Origin: Azolla pinnata
Taxonomy: Eukaryota > Streptophyta > Polypodiopsida > Salviniales > Salviniaceae
Direction of reading: 5' to 3'
Assembly (NCBI GenBank): GCA_037176905.1
Contig: JBBBWG010024223.1
Location: 3,265 to 67,264, forward strand
Length of the DNA: 64,000 nucleotides
Below are positions 23,709 through 38,965 of the stretch, one piece after another. How positions within the stretch are numbered: the stretch's first letter is position 1; every line of letters starts with the position of its first letter. A program made the position numbers and the translations under genes. A model generated the notes under the pieces. That model made no database searches and had not been told where the DNA came from. It saw nothing but the letters and a program-made list of their open reading frames with translations.

Positions 23709-26700
23709 CTAGAATACGATACCATTTTGGGAGGGCTCGCTAACAGCTTCACCAACAAAAATACTTCCTGATTCACACCACCCAGCTATTACATCTGAAT
23801 TTGCACTCTAGAAAAAATGCATGGTATAAATACGTTAGTGAGCCAGAGCAATAATAGATAAGATGCTTGTACAAGAATCTCACGTCATAAATATTTTGCT
23901 ATGTTATACAATGCATACTTTACTCAGTCCAAGCCATCTAGAATCACCACGGAAGGCAAAATGCTGTCGATCCTCAACGGCCATATTACTAGCCCACCTT
24001 CCGCAAACCACCTGGTAGATGTAAGACTACACTCAGTACATGTGTGAATGCACATATTTACTCCCAATTTTGTAACAGCATTTACTTCATAATCTAGTCC
24101 ATGCAGATAAAGGACCGATGGGTCAACATCTGAAAAGCTCATTCCTGTGATCTGGACAATAAAACGGATCAATGTCAGCATTACGGCACAGAGTCTGATT
24201 ATTCATGATGTATCCAGAAAAAAGAACCATTTGCAGACTCTCAATACATACTTCATATTTTAAACAACCTGTCCACCTGGATAATGCCATCCACCTGGAA
24301 ACACGCAGAATGCAGCAGATTTGGACTCAAATCTCTTTCAGCAAGATTTATAATGCAATGAGGAAACTTTTTCAATCAGAGAGGAATTCAATTCTTTTGC
24401 TCGAATCGCTACACTCAACACTCTCACAGAAAACAACAAAAATCCCATTCTTAGACTATTTCTATACATAATCCCAGAGGAATTCATTTCTATTACCTGA
24501 ATCTCTATCCTCAACGATCTGAGAGAACACAAATAAATTCCATTCTTACATTATTTCCATACATAACACTCCTTCCAAAAAGCACATGCGTTCTACCCTG
24601 TTTTTTGAGATTTCAACCAAGTCTATTCAGGTCAGATTAATCTACTCTGTTTCCGAGTTTTTCAACCTATGTTCATTTTGTTCAGCTCTACCTACTCTGT
24701 TCTTTACTTCATTCTTTTCCTTACTTTCTCCGATCGAAGACCACAGCAGTACGATCGGCTCCACCAGTAGCAACCATCAGGCCATCAGAAGAAGTGCAGA
24801 CAGCAAACAATGGCTCCATTACTGATGAGCCCAGAACCCGCTGCACACACCCACCATTCTCAGCTGCTCTCACATCCCAGACACTTATCTGTATTAACAA
24901 AAGTCAACGATTTGTCTATCTCAAAATTTTGAAATATTCTTACAGTACTACAAAATTTGAGATTTTACTTTGAAGTGCAGAAGTATAGCTTCATCTCAAA
25001 AGCATCGACTATTTTGAAAACTCTTAGCCTCTTGTCACTCACTTCACAACCTTCCGTGATTGCTAATACTGAAGAAGATCCATCCACAGAGGCTTGTTTG
25101 TCTAAGAAGGTAATGGCAGTAGGATGACGCAGCCTGTAATAATGTTTTGTACTATGAGTACTCAGAAGATTCCATGAAGGATGTTCCTTTATTTAAACAA
25201 TTATTAATATGCAATCAATATTCATAGACAAATTACGTGCGCATTGTTCGTATATGCATATCACGATCATAGAAGTCAATGCTCTTGGCGAAGCTTCGTG
25301 CGACTGATATCTACGCTATCAATAATATCCACCCAATGTTCATAACAGAGAGAAATCATATTAGGGGCCAATAATTTCAGACAATTCATCCACCACATTC
25401 AGGTTAATATTTAGTAAAAGATAGTGCCAGCTTACTCTAACAGAATGATCATATCCTTTTTGCTGATAAAATACAAGAAAGGCTCACCAGGGAAGGTTGT
25501 CCTGGAGCAAATGCAAGCCCTGCCCAACCTCCATCACCTACACCAGCATCCTCAGGGCAAGCGGTGAATGTAGAACCTGAAAACACATCTTTGATAAAGT
25601 AAGACTTTCAAGAAAGGAAAACAGCACATATAGGAGGCACAGACATGCTTTCACATACCTATATCTATCTATCTATGCATTTACATATACAAGAACATTG
25701 ATAACATAGGTTCAGCAAACTGATGATATTCAAGGCAGGGTATCATTACCTTTACCATTTCTTACCATATGAGAGACAACAATTCTTCCATATGAATCTG
25801 CTGTGCCAAGGAAAGCACTTAAATCATCTGCAAAAAAGCCTCCTTTCAAAATAACGCACCAAAACTGTAAATTCAATACATCTTGGTCAAAACCAGGTTT
25901 AAAAATATCAAGCACACCATATAAAGTTATGAAATGTTGTTAATGATTGATTCATGTTTTGAGCTTACAACTTGGCTCTGAGATGGACACGGATTGGATT
26001 TCTGATCGATGCAGAGAGAGTGAAACCTTATTGACTTCAGAAATCTGCAAGGAGCTAAGAAGTGGGTAGCAATGTCATATCTGCAAATTTTTATAAACAA
26101 ATTTAAATAGACAAATGGAAACATCTCAGGCAACCTGTAGATCTGAGGGTATTGTAAGGCAATCCTTTCCTCTAACTGCATCTTCACTTTCAAAGGATAA
26201 CTGCATAGAAGCACAGGAGAAAACAAGGACATGAGAAAAAAAATTAAAAATAATCCATCAACTTGCTAATCTATCTTAAGCAGTTTGAGAAGAGAATGGA
26301 CACCTAGCAAAAACTCGGAAGAACTAAATACTTACCAATCATATTTCCACCATTTTGTCATGCAATAATCTATAACTAAAGCTAGGAAAGTGCCTCAAAG
26401 TCAAGAAAACTAATGACTGTACAGAATGCTTTTCTTTGAGAAAGTCACAGTATACTTTTTACTCTTTTGCATTATATAAAATATATATACATGTTCCTCG
26501 AGTTACTAGAAAATAAATTTTCTATTAGATGCAACACTAAGTTTGATGTTATGTGACTGGTGTAGCATAGACTAAGACTGGTAGCTTTGTTAATGAATAA
26601 ATTTGTCATGACGCTATAGCAAGCTGATCTTTAATATTTTCCACATAGTTTTTCTACCGGCTCTGAATCATGGTATGTTTTGTATTGAGTTGCATATTTT

Positions 26701-27853
26701 TTATGAGATTATACACCGTCTCGTGAATCGTTAGTCATTCCATGCATGAACCCAGGTCCTATTGCCCTTATAATTAGTAGCTACACAATCTTCAATTTAC
26801 TATCTCATGAAGCTTGATCCAAGTCTTATAGATCTTATAACTAATAGCTACTCAATGTTAATTCTTGATGCATTCTACTTTGATGAGATGTAGATTTTCT
26901 ACAAAATATGCAAAAAATTCCTTGGGGTTCATATAAAGAAGTGCTTGGAAAATGTTTTATGCTAGATGTCAAAAGTCAAGGAGTCTTGCTTTCAGCATTT
27001 CCACTGCTAAGGTTACGCCTAATTCCATCTTTTGCAAACATAAGAGTCCTAGAAATGCATCACCTTTCTTCGAGTATCCAAGTCAAAATATGAAATAGGG
27101 AAAGTAACTCAAAATAGGGAAGATAATATTTAGGTATGATGGTTTGAAATACTGATAGAGCATATGCTTGAATATGTCAAGGCTTACAAAAAAGGATAAT
27201 TCTTCATAATTACAGCCTGAAAGAATGGAATAACCATGCCATATTACCTCCATTTGATACGTTGAGGTTCCTGATGAAATATATACACAGCATGATTTAT
27301 CATCAAATGCCTGAAAGAAAGAAGAATTCCATTCAAGCTTTTAAAGAAAAAGGGATAATCTGATGTGCTATGAATACACAATCCAGAAAACGTCGAAAGG
27401 CAGATGATCCACTGCAGCATGAAAATAACAATACCATTATATTTTCACAATGATTATTTGTGAAAAGAGACCTTCCAAAACTCAATTACCATTCATGATT
27501 CATGACATGCCATTGATTGCAACCCCATAATAAAGATTATGGAATATATTTTAAACTATAGCACATTGCATGTATTGTTTCAGTCGTTGCAATGTACTTC
27601 CACATGTCAGCAAGTGCCTATAATTCCAAACTAATTCATGTCCAAAATGTAGGGTTTCATAGTTCTATTTAAGTGCGGATAAGCCCTGCTTTATTGGCAG
27701 CTGCAAACTGAGCTTCCCAAATCAACAGAGCTTACGTTTACACCAGTGTAACAAAACTTCATCCCCATTGCAGTGTTCCAGAATACATTACAGCTCGACT
27801 TCATTGCAAAGAATCTCAATTCTATCTCGATTAACAAATCAACTGAAGGAATG

Positions 27854-27885
<32 letters not shown>

Positions 27886-28465
27886 CTATCCATCTCTCTC
27901 TCTCAATTGCGACATTCATTAGTGTAATCCTTGAACATCAAGAGTCACTAATCAAAACCAAATGTATGATGTAAAATATATTCTTTTTGGTCTCATTGGT
28001 CATATTTGACCTTCGAAGACGATCATGAAATCTATCTATCTATCTATCTCTCCACATGCCACTCTTACAATAATCGATCTCCGTCATATCCATCATCATC
28101 CCTCTGAAAACACTTTTCCTTGATCATATTCACGCCTCTCTTATACCACGACACATTGAGCACATTCATCATCATCTCTCTCGTAGTCTACTTCCTTTTC
28201 ATCTTGCTCATAATATGTATGTGTGCACTCCTCTTAGACCACAACCCATTCCGCACAATCCTCATCATCTCTCTCGTAGTCTACTTTCTTTTCATCTTGC
28301 TCATAATGTGCATGTGTGCATGCGTGCCTTTGGCGGGCGGATATGCTGGTGGTGTGCACTTACTTGGACAGCCACGCGATTGGAATTCACGGCGGCAGGG
28401 GAAGGTTCGGAGAAGGCAGCAGAAGCAGGCAAGTGGCCTCGCAGCAGGCATCGCAATCTCACCAT
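23709..28465 (-). CDS. WD40-repeat-like protein
   Basis: Thirteen exons in phase: 28465-28364, 27310-27248, 26200-26135, 26044-25969, 25827-25756, 25576-25488, 25310-25237, 25133-25043, 24888-24725, 24294-24252, 24151-24086, 24011-23919 and 23807-23709, giving 365 residues. Weak beta-propeller blades are visible: LGTADSYGRIVVSHM, WAGLAFAPGQPSL, LAITEGCEISVWDVRAAE, MVATGGADRTAVVFDRRK and ITGMSFSDVDPSVLYLHG. One blade has the classical WD end. The C-terminal end reads FRGDSRWLGLSK and AGWCESGSIFVGE. It matches a plant single-copy 'transducin/WD40' type that I recall only as uncharacterised; a scaffold role is likely, the partner unknown. The first 34 residues may form a separate leader. One donor was chosen (exon 5 end, AATG|GT) because only it keeps the frame. 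Confidence 0.85.
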
Positions 28466-28500
28466 CTCTCTCTCTCTCTCTCTCTCTCTTCCGGGCTGGG
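28466..28500. repeat. CT/GA microsatellite directly at the WD40 gene start
   Basis: About eleven CT units on the plus strand abut the start codon, giving a GAGAGA leader on the gene strand. Such GA runs are common in plant 5' leaders. Confidence 0.8.
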
Positions 28501-28524
28501 TCCAGGGTGGAGAACCCTAAGCCC

Positions 28525-28830
28525 TAAAAAAAAAACCTTCAGCTGGTGGTGGATGAGGGTGTTGAAACCCTAAACCTGGAACCCTAAACTCCTCTGCAAT
28601 GGTGGGCGGGCGGGCGGGCGTGCTCGAGAATGAGATCCGAAACCCTAGAAAGCTCTGTGCACTGCGGATGACAATGAGCCAAAGCCCAAGAGGATAAGAC
28701 CTCTAAACCCTAAAACCCTAAACTTTAGAAATTCCTAAAACCCTAAAACCCTAAACTTTAGAAATTCCTAAAAACCCTAAAACCCTAAACTTTAGAAATT
28801 CCTAAAAACCCTACAACCCTCTTGAACCTT
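28525..28830. repeat. Interstitial telomere-like AACCCTAAA array in the WD40 promoter
   Basis: Scattered CCCTAAA words occur from 28525. A head-to-tail array of about three 34-35 bp units follows at 28702-28820, each with two CCCTAAA words and AACTTTAGAAATTCCT. Telo-boxes of this kind are common near plant start sites of housekeeping genes. Confidence 0.85.
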
Positions 28831-29189
28831 AGAAATTCTTCCTGGTTGAAGATATACTTAATGCAAAACCCTGAAGGCTAAAGAACCCTCACAAGCCTCT
28901 GCCGATCCGATCCCGAGCCTGCTCGCCTCTCAAACACGATTGAGAGGGTGCCTCTTGCTTCGTCCGTTCGAATTGGTCGGCTCCGATCCGGACGGCGAGA
29001 TCGAAGACGCGGCCTCGAATGATGCATTGTTTCGGGAGTTTTGCATCCGAAAAGCAGCTCGATAGCTTCCGGGCATTATTTGCCATCCTTGCCGGATCTG
29101 GGAGATGGGCATCTGAAACTAACGACCGTCGCGAGAAGCTAGAAGGACCGACAAACAGATGGGCAATCTGAAAAGCGCTGCTGGCAGAC

Positions 29190-29590
29190 GGGGTGATGGT
29201 CAATCGTTGCCAGAACCGGGGCCGGAGCTGAACGAACCATTACAAGCAAATTGGGCATGACAATCATCGTTGGCAGACCCGCGATCATCGTTGCCAGATC
29301 TAGGACCAGAGCTAGATGAACGACTACGAACCATTACAAGCAATTTGGGCATGACAATCATCGTTGGCAGACCCGCGATCATCGTTGCCAGATCTAGGAC
29401 CCAGAGCTAGATGAACGATTACGAGCAGATGGGCATCGTTGCCAGATCCGGGACCGAAGCCGAACGAACTATTTACGAACGGATGGGCACGCGCATCATC
29501 CGGGACCGAATCGTTGCGAGCAGATCGGCATGCTCATGATCATCGTTAGCGGATCCACGATCATCGTTGCCAGATCTGATCATCATGATC
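29190..29590. repeat. 94-bp tandem repeat between WD40 and RABA genes
   Basis: CATTACAAGCAA starts at 29238 and 29332 and the two copies are nearly identical. Each contains GGGCATGACAATCATCGTTG and ATCATCGTTGCCAGATCTAG. Shorter, more diverged copies with GATGGGCA and TTGCCAGATC continue on both sides to about 29590. Confidence 0.85.
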
Positions 29591-32425
<2,835 letters not shown>

Positions 32426-35400
32426 TCGATTGGTACATTGTTTCAAAGCGCGAATCGCGGGGTTGGGAATTCTTTTGTTGGTAGGATTGTTTTCTTATGA
32501 TGCTTCTTGCTTTGGGTCATTGAGTTGTTCTTTTTCAGTATTTGATGAAATGGATGGATAAAGATGGACAGACTTTGTATGATATCAATCAAAAAGAGAA
32601 CCAAATAAGAAGAAGAAGAAGAAGAAGAGAAAAAGCAAACTTTTTACACATTCAGCTAGCCATGGTTCAATTTGGTGGGAGTTCAAAGTGGAAAATGCTA
32701 TTAGCCTCAGTTTTGTGGGTTGTAGGCCTCTTGGAAATAACTCTTGTGGGTTGTATGTATGCGTATGTATGATGTATATATATATGCACATGCACATGTG
32801 CATACATATATATACGTGTATATGTACAGATAATATGTAATTCATTCATTCGCATATCTTTTGGATGGTTTTCTCGCTACATATTTCAGCTATTTCCAGT
32901 CCTTTTTACAAGTGTCTATCAGCCAAACACAGATAATTCAAGAACTTTGATTCGAATACAAGAACTTCTATTTTGAATCAAACCAACCTTCCCTCTCATT
33001 AGATGGCTTGTGAGTAGGTGAAATCTCATTCATGAATGACTAGACGGAAGTGGTCAATTATTGATGGTTCTCTTTACTTTCCAAATCTTAAAACATTGAC
33101 GTTATTGTCTAATCAACGAGCCGTTAGTAGTTTTGATGATAAATATTGTTTGTCGAAAGTATGGACAGAAATGATGATATCATTGATGAATATATTTTGG
33201 TGAGAGAAATTGTTTTACACTATTAATTGATAGTATTAAATGTCTACGAGGAAAGAAAGCTTGTACATTCGTAGCTTTAGAGAAATGTAGCTTGTTAAAA
33301 AATAGAATTAAACAATCCAAGAGAGTTTTTGTTGAATGATGATAAGCTTGCACCTACCAAAAAAAGGGATAAGAAAATATGTATAATAAGAATAGGATTG
33401 AGCATTTTGTAACAGATTCAGACAAAAAATATTAGAATTTTATAATGAGATACTTAACACATATGAGAACCATGCTTGAGAATGAGTTGACACAAGATTC
33501 TTAAGTTGAAGGAGTGTGATTCAATGAAAGATATGTGAATACGAAAAATACAAGCAAATATTTTTGAAAGATATAAAGCTAATGTAAGTTATGTTCCAAA
33601 TGTGAGTACCGTGAATTTGCGTAACTAGCTTGATATTTTTATATTTCAATTTGTACATTGATTTTTAACTCAATGTTTATTGAACTAAGATTAAAGATCA
33701 CAAGGGAAAAGAATAAGATTGAGGTGAGAAGTGTGATGCATTTTGTTTTCTTATCAATTAGGGTAGAAATATCAAACTTTTACTAACCAATCACATGTTA
33801 AATGATATGTCAACCAACTTTGGAGGATGACCTTAAACTTTTTTTTATCTCTCCCTATCATCTACAAAGAAATTGTTAATAAAGCATTTGAGCAAGACAA
33901 TCAATTAGATAATCTTGGCCTTCATCAACCATTTGCACCCAATTTGGGATGAGATTCTCCCATTTGCTGTCTAGATACACAACACTTGGGTCCAATCATT
34001 CACAAAAGTTAACTCTTTCAATGTATTTGTACCTAATTCTTTCTCCAAATCACCATACACTCACGCTCAACCCTAAACACTCTAATGCCGCGTATTGGTG
34101 GCTTTGCCTTCAATGTTAACAACCGCTCTTTTAATATTCCAAACAATAGAATCTTTGAGTGACACAAGAGAGACAAAAACGTTGTTTCGACCACAGATGA
34201 CGCAAGAAGTTAGTTATATATATAGCGGCGAAGTACTCTTGTGTTATCCTATTTCTTCTCGAGGCTTTAGCGATTTAGAAAATCCAATGTTACATAGGCC
34301 CCTATTAGGTTCATTAATGTTTTAAACGTCTTCGGACAAACACACATAGACTCCGATGGATATCTAATTCAGTCTGTCCATGTCATTCGCATGAAACCAT
34401 ATATCCAAAATCTCAAGAGTATAAATTCAAATCCCGAGATCCTTAGCCTTGAAGAATAACATCGACTAAGACCAAATAGCCAAGACACTTGGTTTTGTAG
34501 CTTAATGGTAAGCCCTCAAGTTGGAATCCTTTGTATCCATTAGTTTAATTCTTTATGTAATTTAGTAATATAAGTTTTTTCACATATGAATATGGTAAAC
34601 TTTAAAGTCTAAAGATTTTAAGTTGGGTTCAAAAATATCATTGGGTTAGAGATAAACAAAACTCTTAGGCATATAGATGCCTCATAATCAAATAAGCCCT
34701 CTGCATCATTGATTACGAGGTCAATAATAAGATTATTAACAATTAGTAATTGCTTAATTTGTGCCTAATCTAGTGAACGTTTGAAACTTATGAAAAGTTC
34801 AACCATGAGATGATGCTCATTGATTCTTCTCTAGTAATGTTGATGTTCACGAGGTTAAGGCCACTCAGGTATCGATTCGTCAACACCGCTAATCCTAATG
34901 ATCATGCCGAAACCTGTGCGATTTCTATTCTTGCTGTCGGCGAAACAAGCAGCGATGCATGACAGTCACTGCACAAGCCCCGAATCATCCTTAATCACGA
35001 AACCTTTCTTAATCATCTAAACACAAGGGACGTAATTAGCGATTGGATCTGAACTCGACCAGTGCCGACACCATTAAGTGGTTGATGTCTTCGATCAGAG
35101 CAAGGTCAAAGCGTGTGGAAGGATCGACGTCAGTTTATCAGCCAAGAACCATCGGAGATTTTTTTCTCAAGCTTCTGGGGACCGCGACTACCTCAGGTCA
35201 ACCTACCGAGCGATGGGCGCCAGCAAGTGTGGGTCATGCTGCAAAGCATGTGTCTTCTTCTTTATACAAAGAAAAGGCCAAAACGCTGACAATCATGGGG
35301 GCGTCGGCGAGCAACAGCTTGCGCTCGCGATCTTTGCTTTTTTTTTCCTGTTTTGCGTCGAATCCGTTTCTTTGAATCGGGGACCACAAGTGCAGCGAGC

Positions 35401-35800
35401 GAGCGATCTGAGGTGTGAGCCCCATACTCAAGGATCGAAAGTCGACGTTTTGCAAGGCAAAAGCAAAGCATTGCACGATTCCGGCCTCGACCTCCTCGCC
35501 TTGCTCTCGAGATAGTATATGCAAGAACATGCTCGGATCGAGTTGTGGAGATTGGTTGTGGGCATTTGTTACGATCGGCACAACTCGAAACGGTTAGCAC
35601 CTGTTCTGGTTGTTTCCCCCCCCAGAAATGGTGCACAGATCGATCGAGCGAGGTTGTGCTTGGGCAAGGAGAATCTTGTGGCTGGGTAGAAAACCAAAAC
35701 CCAGGGAGAAATGCCAGAGATAGGGAGAGAGAGATGGGGCCATGGGGCCATGGCAAGCTGCAGGGAATCAAGCAAGGTCTTGTGGATGCTGAGAAAAGAC
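32426..35800. other. AT-rich spacer after RABA
   Basis: About 3.4 kb. The first 450 bases include the RABA 3' end and a TA/CA run near 32770-32830. From 33000 to 34850 the DNA is AT-rich, with no coding signature and no paired terminal repeats. From 35040 it turns GC-richer but I find no exon with convincing borders. Confidence 0.5.
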
Positions 35801-35819
35801 ATGAATTTGTCCTGTTTGT

Positions 35820-36045
35820 AGAAGAGGAAGGAGGAGGAGGAGGAGCAGAAGAGGAAGAGGAAGAGGAAGAGGAAGAGGAAGAGGAAGAGGAAGAAAAAGG
35901 GGAGCAGGAAATGGGTCCTTTGTGATGACAGGGAGAGACACAGACGCATAGACAAGAGGAGGAAAAGAAGACATTGTCAAGGTTCGTGAAGAAGAAGACG
36001 AAGAAGACGAAGACGAAGAAGAAGAAGAAGAAGAAGAAGAAGAAG
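35820..36045. repeat. Purine-rich GGA/GAA tracts upstream of the EF-hand gene
   Basis: Two GA-only tracts: GAGGAA units at 35823-35900 and GAAGAA/GAAGAC units at 35988-36046. They produce long poly-Glu and poly-Ser frames that are not credible genes. Confidence 0.85.
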
Positions 36046-36179
36046 GGCGCATACAATTGCAGTGCAGGGCTCTTTAGGATTCGTGGAGCTTTGTTGGGCG
36101 TACAGATTTCGGGTTTCTTTTGCTGCAGGATCAGCCTTCTCTCTGGGTCTTTCTTGCTTTCTTCTGCAGGGAATTGGTA

Positions 36180-36500
36180 GGGTTTCTGGTTTTCGAGGAC
36201 TCAGAGAAATTTTCAAGGGTTTTGGGGTTTTGCAGGATTTGGATTTCAAAGAGTTTTAGGGTTTTTGCAGGATTCGGATTTCGAGAGTTTCGGGGTTTTG
36301 CAGTCTCAGAGTTTCGGGGTTTAGGGTTGTGCAGGAGTTTAGGGTTTCTGGTTTGGAGGACTCAGAAATTTCCAAGGGTTTTGGGGTTTTGCAGGGTCAG
36401 GATTTCGAAGAGTTTTAGGGTTTCTGCAGGATGTGGAGGTCGAGAGTTGCAGTCCCAGATTTTGGGGGGTTAGGGTTTTGCAGGAATTTAGGGTTTCGCT
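36180..36500. repeat. EF-hand gene leader: duplicated TTTAGGG/TTTTGCAGG block
   Basis: An imperfect duplication of about 163 bp. TTTCTGGTTT-GAGGACTCAGA, GGGTTTTGGGGTTTTGCAGG and GAGTTTTAGGGTTT occur near 36183-36275 and again near 36346-36435. Telo-box words (TTTAGGGTTT) alternate with TTTTGCAGG words that look like 3' splice sites. Confidence 0.8.
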
Positions 36501-36626
36501 CTTGCTGGTCTAACGCTTGAATTTCCTGGTTTTGGGATTCATAGGTCTTAGGGTTTCTGGGCTTCTCGGAAAGACTGACGCAGGCAGGCAGACAGATTCA
36601 CAACAGGTCGAAGAAAAAGCTCGACA

Positions 36627-37073
36627 ATGCCGGTGGTGATTCTCGATGGCTCTACAGTCCGCGATTTTGTCGAGGACAAGGAAGCTTTCGCATCGGCTAT
36701 GGAGATCCGCTTCAAAGAGACAGATCTCAACAACGATGGTACCCTCTCGCGCGCCGAGCTCCGCACCGCCTTCGAGAAGATGCGCCTCTTAGAGTCTCAC
36801 TTCGGAATGCCCGAGCACAAGACGCCCGAGGAGCTCTCCTCCCTCTACGACTCCGTCTTCGAGAAATTCGACAGCGACAGGGATGGGAGGGTCGATTTCG
36901 ACGAGTTCTGCTCCCAGATGAAGGACATCTTGCTCGCCATAGCCGCCGGGCTCGGCTCCTCCCCCATCCAAGTCGCGATCGATGATGATGGCATCCTCCA
37001 AGATGCGGTGAATCACGAAGAGCACGAGCTTGAGGCGGAGCATGGCCATGGCCACGGGTCCGCTGCTCCTTGA
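36627..37073 (+). CDS. EF-hand calcium-binding protein
   Basis: A single exon of 148 residues. Two complete EF-hand loops are present: DLNNDGTLSRAE (about residues 33-44) and DSDRDGRVDFDE (about 82-93), each with acidic residues at loop positions 1, 3, 5 and 12. Helices flank both loops. The C-terminal tail is acidic and His/Gly-rich (EAEHGHGHG). The start MPVVILDGSTVRDFV matches what I recall of small plant EF-hand proteins of this length, whose targets are mostly unknown; a calcium-sensor role is inferred. There is no transit peptide, membrane segment or N-myristoylation glycine. Being intronless and GC-rich, it contrasts with its AT-rich flanks. Confidence 0.9.
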   Translation: MPVVILDGSTVRDFVEDKEAFASAMEIRFKETDLNNDGTLSRAELRTAFEKMRLLESHFGMPEHKTPEELSSLYDSVFEKFDSDRDGRVDFDEFCSQMKDILLAIAAGLGSSPIQVAIDDDGILQDAVNHEEHELEAEHGHGHGSAAP

Positions 37074-38029
37074 TCTCCTTGCAGAGACGGGAAGGGGATG
37101 AAGAATGCATAGAAATAAACAGGTTCTTCGTTGTGTATGCTTTTCTCAGGGCTTGTTGAAAACAAAATCTGTTTGCTTTTGCTTTGAAGGGTGTTATCGA
37201 ACAGTCCTTTCTGCTTGTGCTTTGTAGGGTTTTGATGAACAGTCCTTTCTGCTTATGCGTTTTTAGGGTTCTTTCCTCAGCACTCCTTTCTGATTTTTTG
37301 ACAGAATGGCTCTTGATTTTTTGCTTAGAGTTTCGTATATAGCACTAGTTTTAGGGCTTTTCTGGCGTTTTCTTTGTGCATCTGCTCAGCAGTTTTTGCC
37401 TTGATTTTAGGTTTATTATACACAGATTTCTTAGGGTTTCCAGCGGTCCTTAGTGCACTTGCATTCTTAGGGTTTGTTGATCAGTTCTTTCTCCTTTGCG
37501 TCTTATATGTTTGGTAGGGTTTGTGATTGCTCTGGACTGACAAATAAATATGTCTTTCTGTCTGTGATCCAATGTTGCAGTTAGGATTTCTTCTTCTTCT
37601 TCTTTATCCTGGTCTTGCATTTCCCTTGATTATGTTGGAAGTCAAACATATTTTGTCGCTAAATGGGAAAGTGTAAGAAGATGTAATGTGCCGTGGTTTA
37701 GGGCTTTTTTTATCATGTCTTTCATTTCGTATTCTGTGCATATGTTTGGAATTGCCAGCATTAATTTAACTATAAATACCTCAGACATGCGAGTTACTTT
37801 AGGGTTTCTTGTCATTGTCAAGAAAGCGCGTGAGCTTCCATGTCCATGGATTGGATCCGCTCTCTTCTATCCCTGAGTTGAGTTTATGGTTTTGAGCTCA
37901 TTCGTTAATGAAAGTGAGCTTTTTCTAGCTTGTGTTTCTCTGTGCAAACCTGTGAAAGAAGAATGAAGATGTATTATCGCTGTGTTGGTGATTCTCTGTA
38001 GCATCAGTTTTGGATTCAATCGATAACGT
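37074..38029. other. EF-hand 3' flank with scattered telo-box words
   Basis: The region repeats short TTAGGGTTT and TAGGGTTTTG words at intervals (near 37205, 37265, 37432, 37470, 37518, 37800). No gene was seen. Confidence 0.5.
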
Positions 38030-38965
38030 TGGATCAAATTGCTGGGAAACAAATGCCTATCATTCTAATCATTGAAAATGATTCATTGGAACTGACCATC
38101 ATTCGATTGTAGGCAGTTTTACTATGCTTATTACTCTCTTAGCAACAGAATGTGGTTGCTATGGATCATTTCAAAGAAATCATACTGTTTGTGTGCACAA
38201 AGCATTTGTTTGATGAAAGCTAAGAACAGAAGGGTCGGCCAGTAATTTTGGATCAAATTGCTGAGAAAAAACTGCACATCATTCTAATTCTTGAAAATGA
38301 TTTGCTGGAAGTATATGAGAACTGCCCATCATTTGATGTGCTTGTTACTCTCTTTATGCAGTCACATGACAGAATGTAGTCACTTGTCAATCATTTGAAA
38401 GAAATCGTACTGGTTTGGATAGTAGTTTGATGAAAGCTATGAAAGAAGGTTAAATCAGTAATGTTGGATCAAATTGCTGAGAAACAAATGTCCATAATGC
38501 TCGTCATTTAAGTATATGAGAACTTCTCATCATTTGATTGGGGGCAGTTCTAACTGTGCTTATTATGCTCTTAATGCCTTTGCATGACAGAATGTAGTGG
38601 CTCGTTGATCATCTGAAATAAATAATACTGCACCATCCAAGGAAAGCCAAGGAAAATAGCAACCATTCAATTGGAAGTATATGCGAAGTACCCATCGTTG
38701 AAAGCCTTTGTTCGATGAAAGCCAAGGAAAATAGCAACCATTCAATTGGAAGTATATGAGAAGTACCCATCGTTCAATCATGGGCTCTCTTTATGCCTTT
38801 ACGTGAAGAATGTAGCCACTTGTTGATACTGATTTGGATGGACAATTTATTAGTTACATGAAAGCTAAGAAAAAAATGGTCAATCAGTAATGTTGGACCA
38901 ATTGCTGAGAAACGAGTGCACATCATTCTAATCAACGAAAAGGATGCATCAGAAGTATATGAGAA
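38030..38965. repeat. ~215-bp tandem repeat array
   Basis: Units begin with GGATCAAATTGCTG at 38031, 38250 and 38466 and with GGACCAATTGCTG at 38895 (spacings 219, 216 and about twice 215). Shared words are CATCATT(C/T)GAT, CAGAATGTAG, TTTGATGAAAGCTA and AGTATATGAGAACT. The fourth unit is rearranged and holds its own smaller duplication at about 38640-38780 (AAGCCAAGGAAAATAGCAAC twice). The array has no coding frame. Confidence 0.85.

Noticed and set aside
28702-28820. Possible chromosome-end telomere
   Set aside because: Only a few CCCTAAA words with linker DNA between normal genes; an interstitial promoter array.
34495-34635. A-box-like TAGCTTAATGG and a later GGTTCAAAA
   Set aside because: Spacing is too long and there is no acceptor stem, so neither a tRNA nor a SINE can be claimed.
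33000-34900. AT-rich block suspected to be an old transposon
   Set aside because: No terminal repeats, target duplication or transposase/reverse-transcriptase-like frame could be seen.
35262-36056. 264-codon minus-strand frame with poly-Ser and poly-Phe
   Set aside because: It is produced by GAA/GGA microsatellites and lacks any conserved segment.
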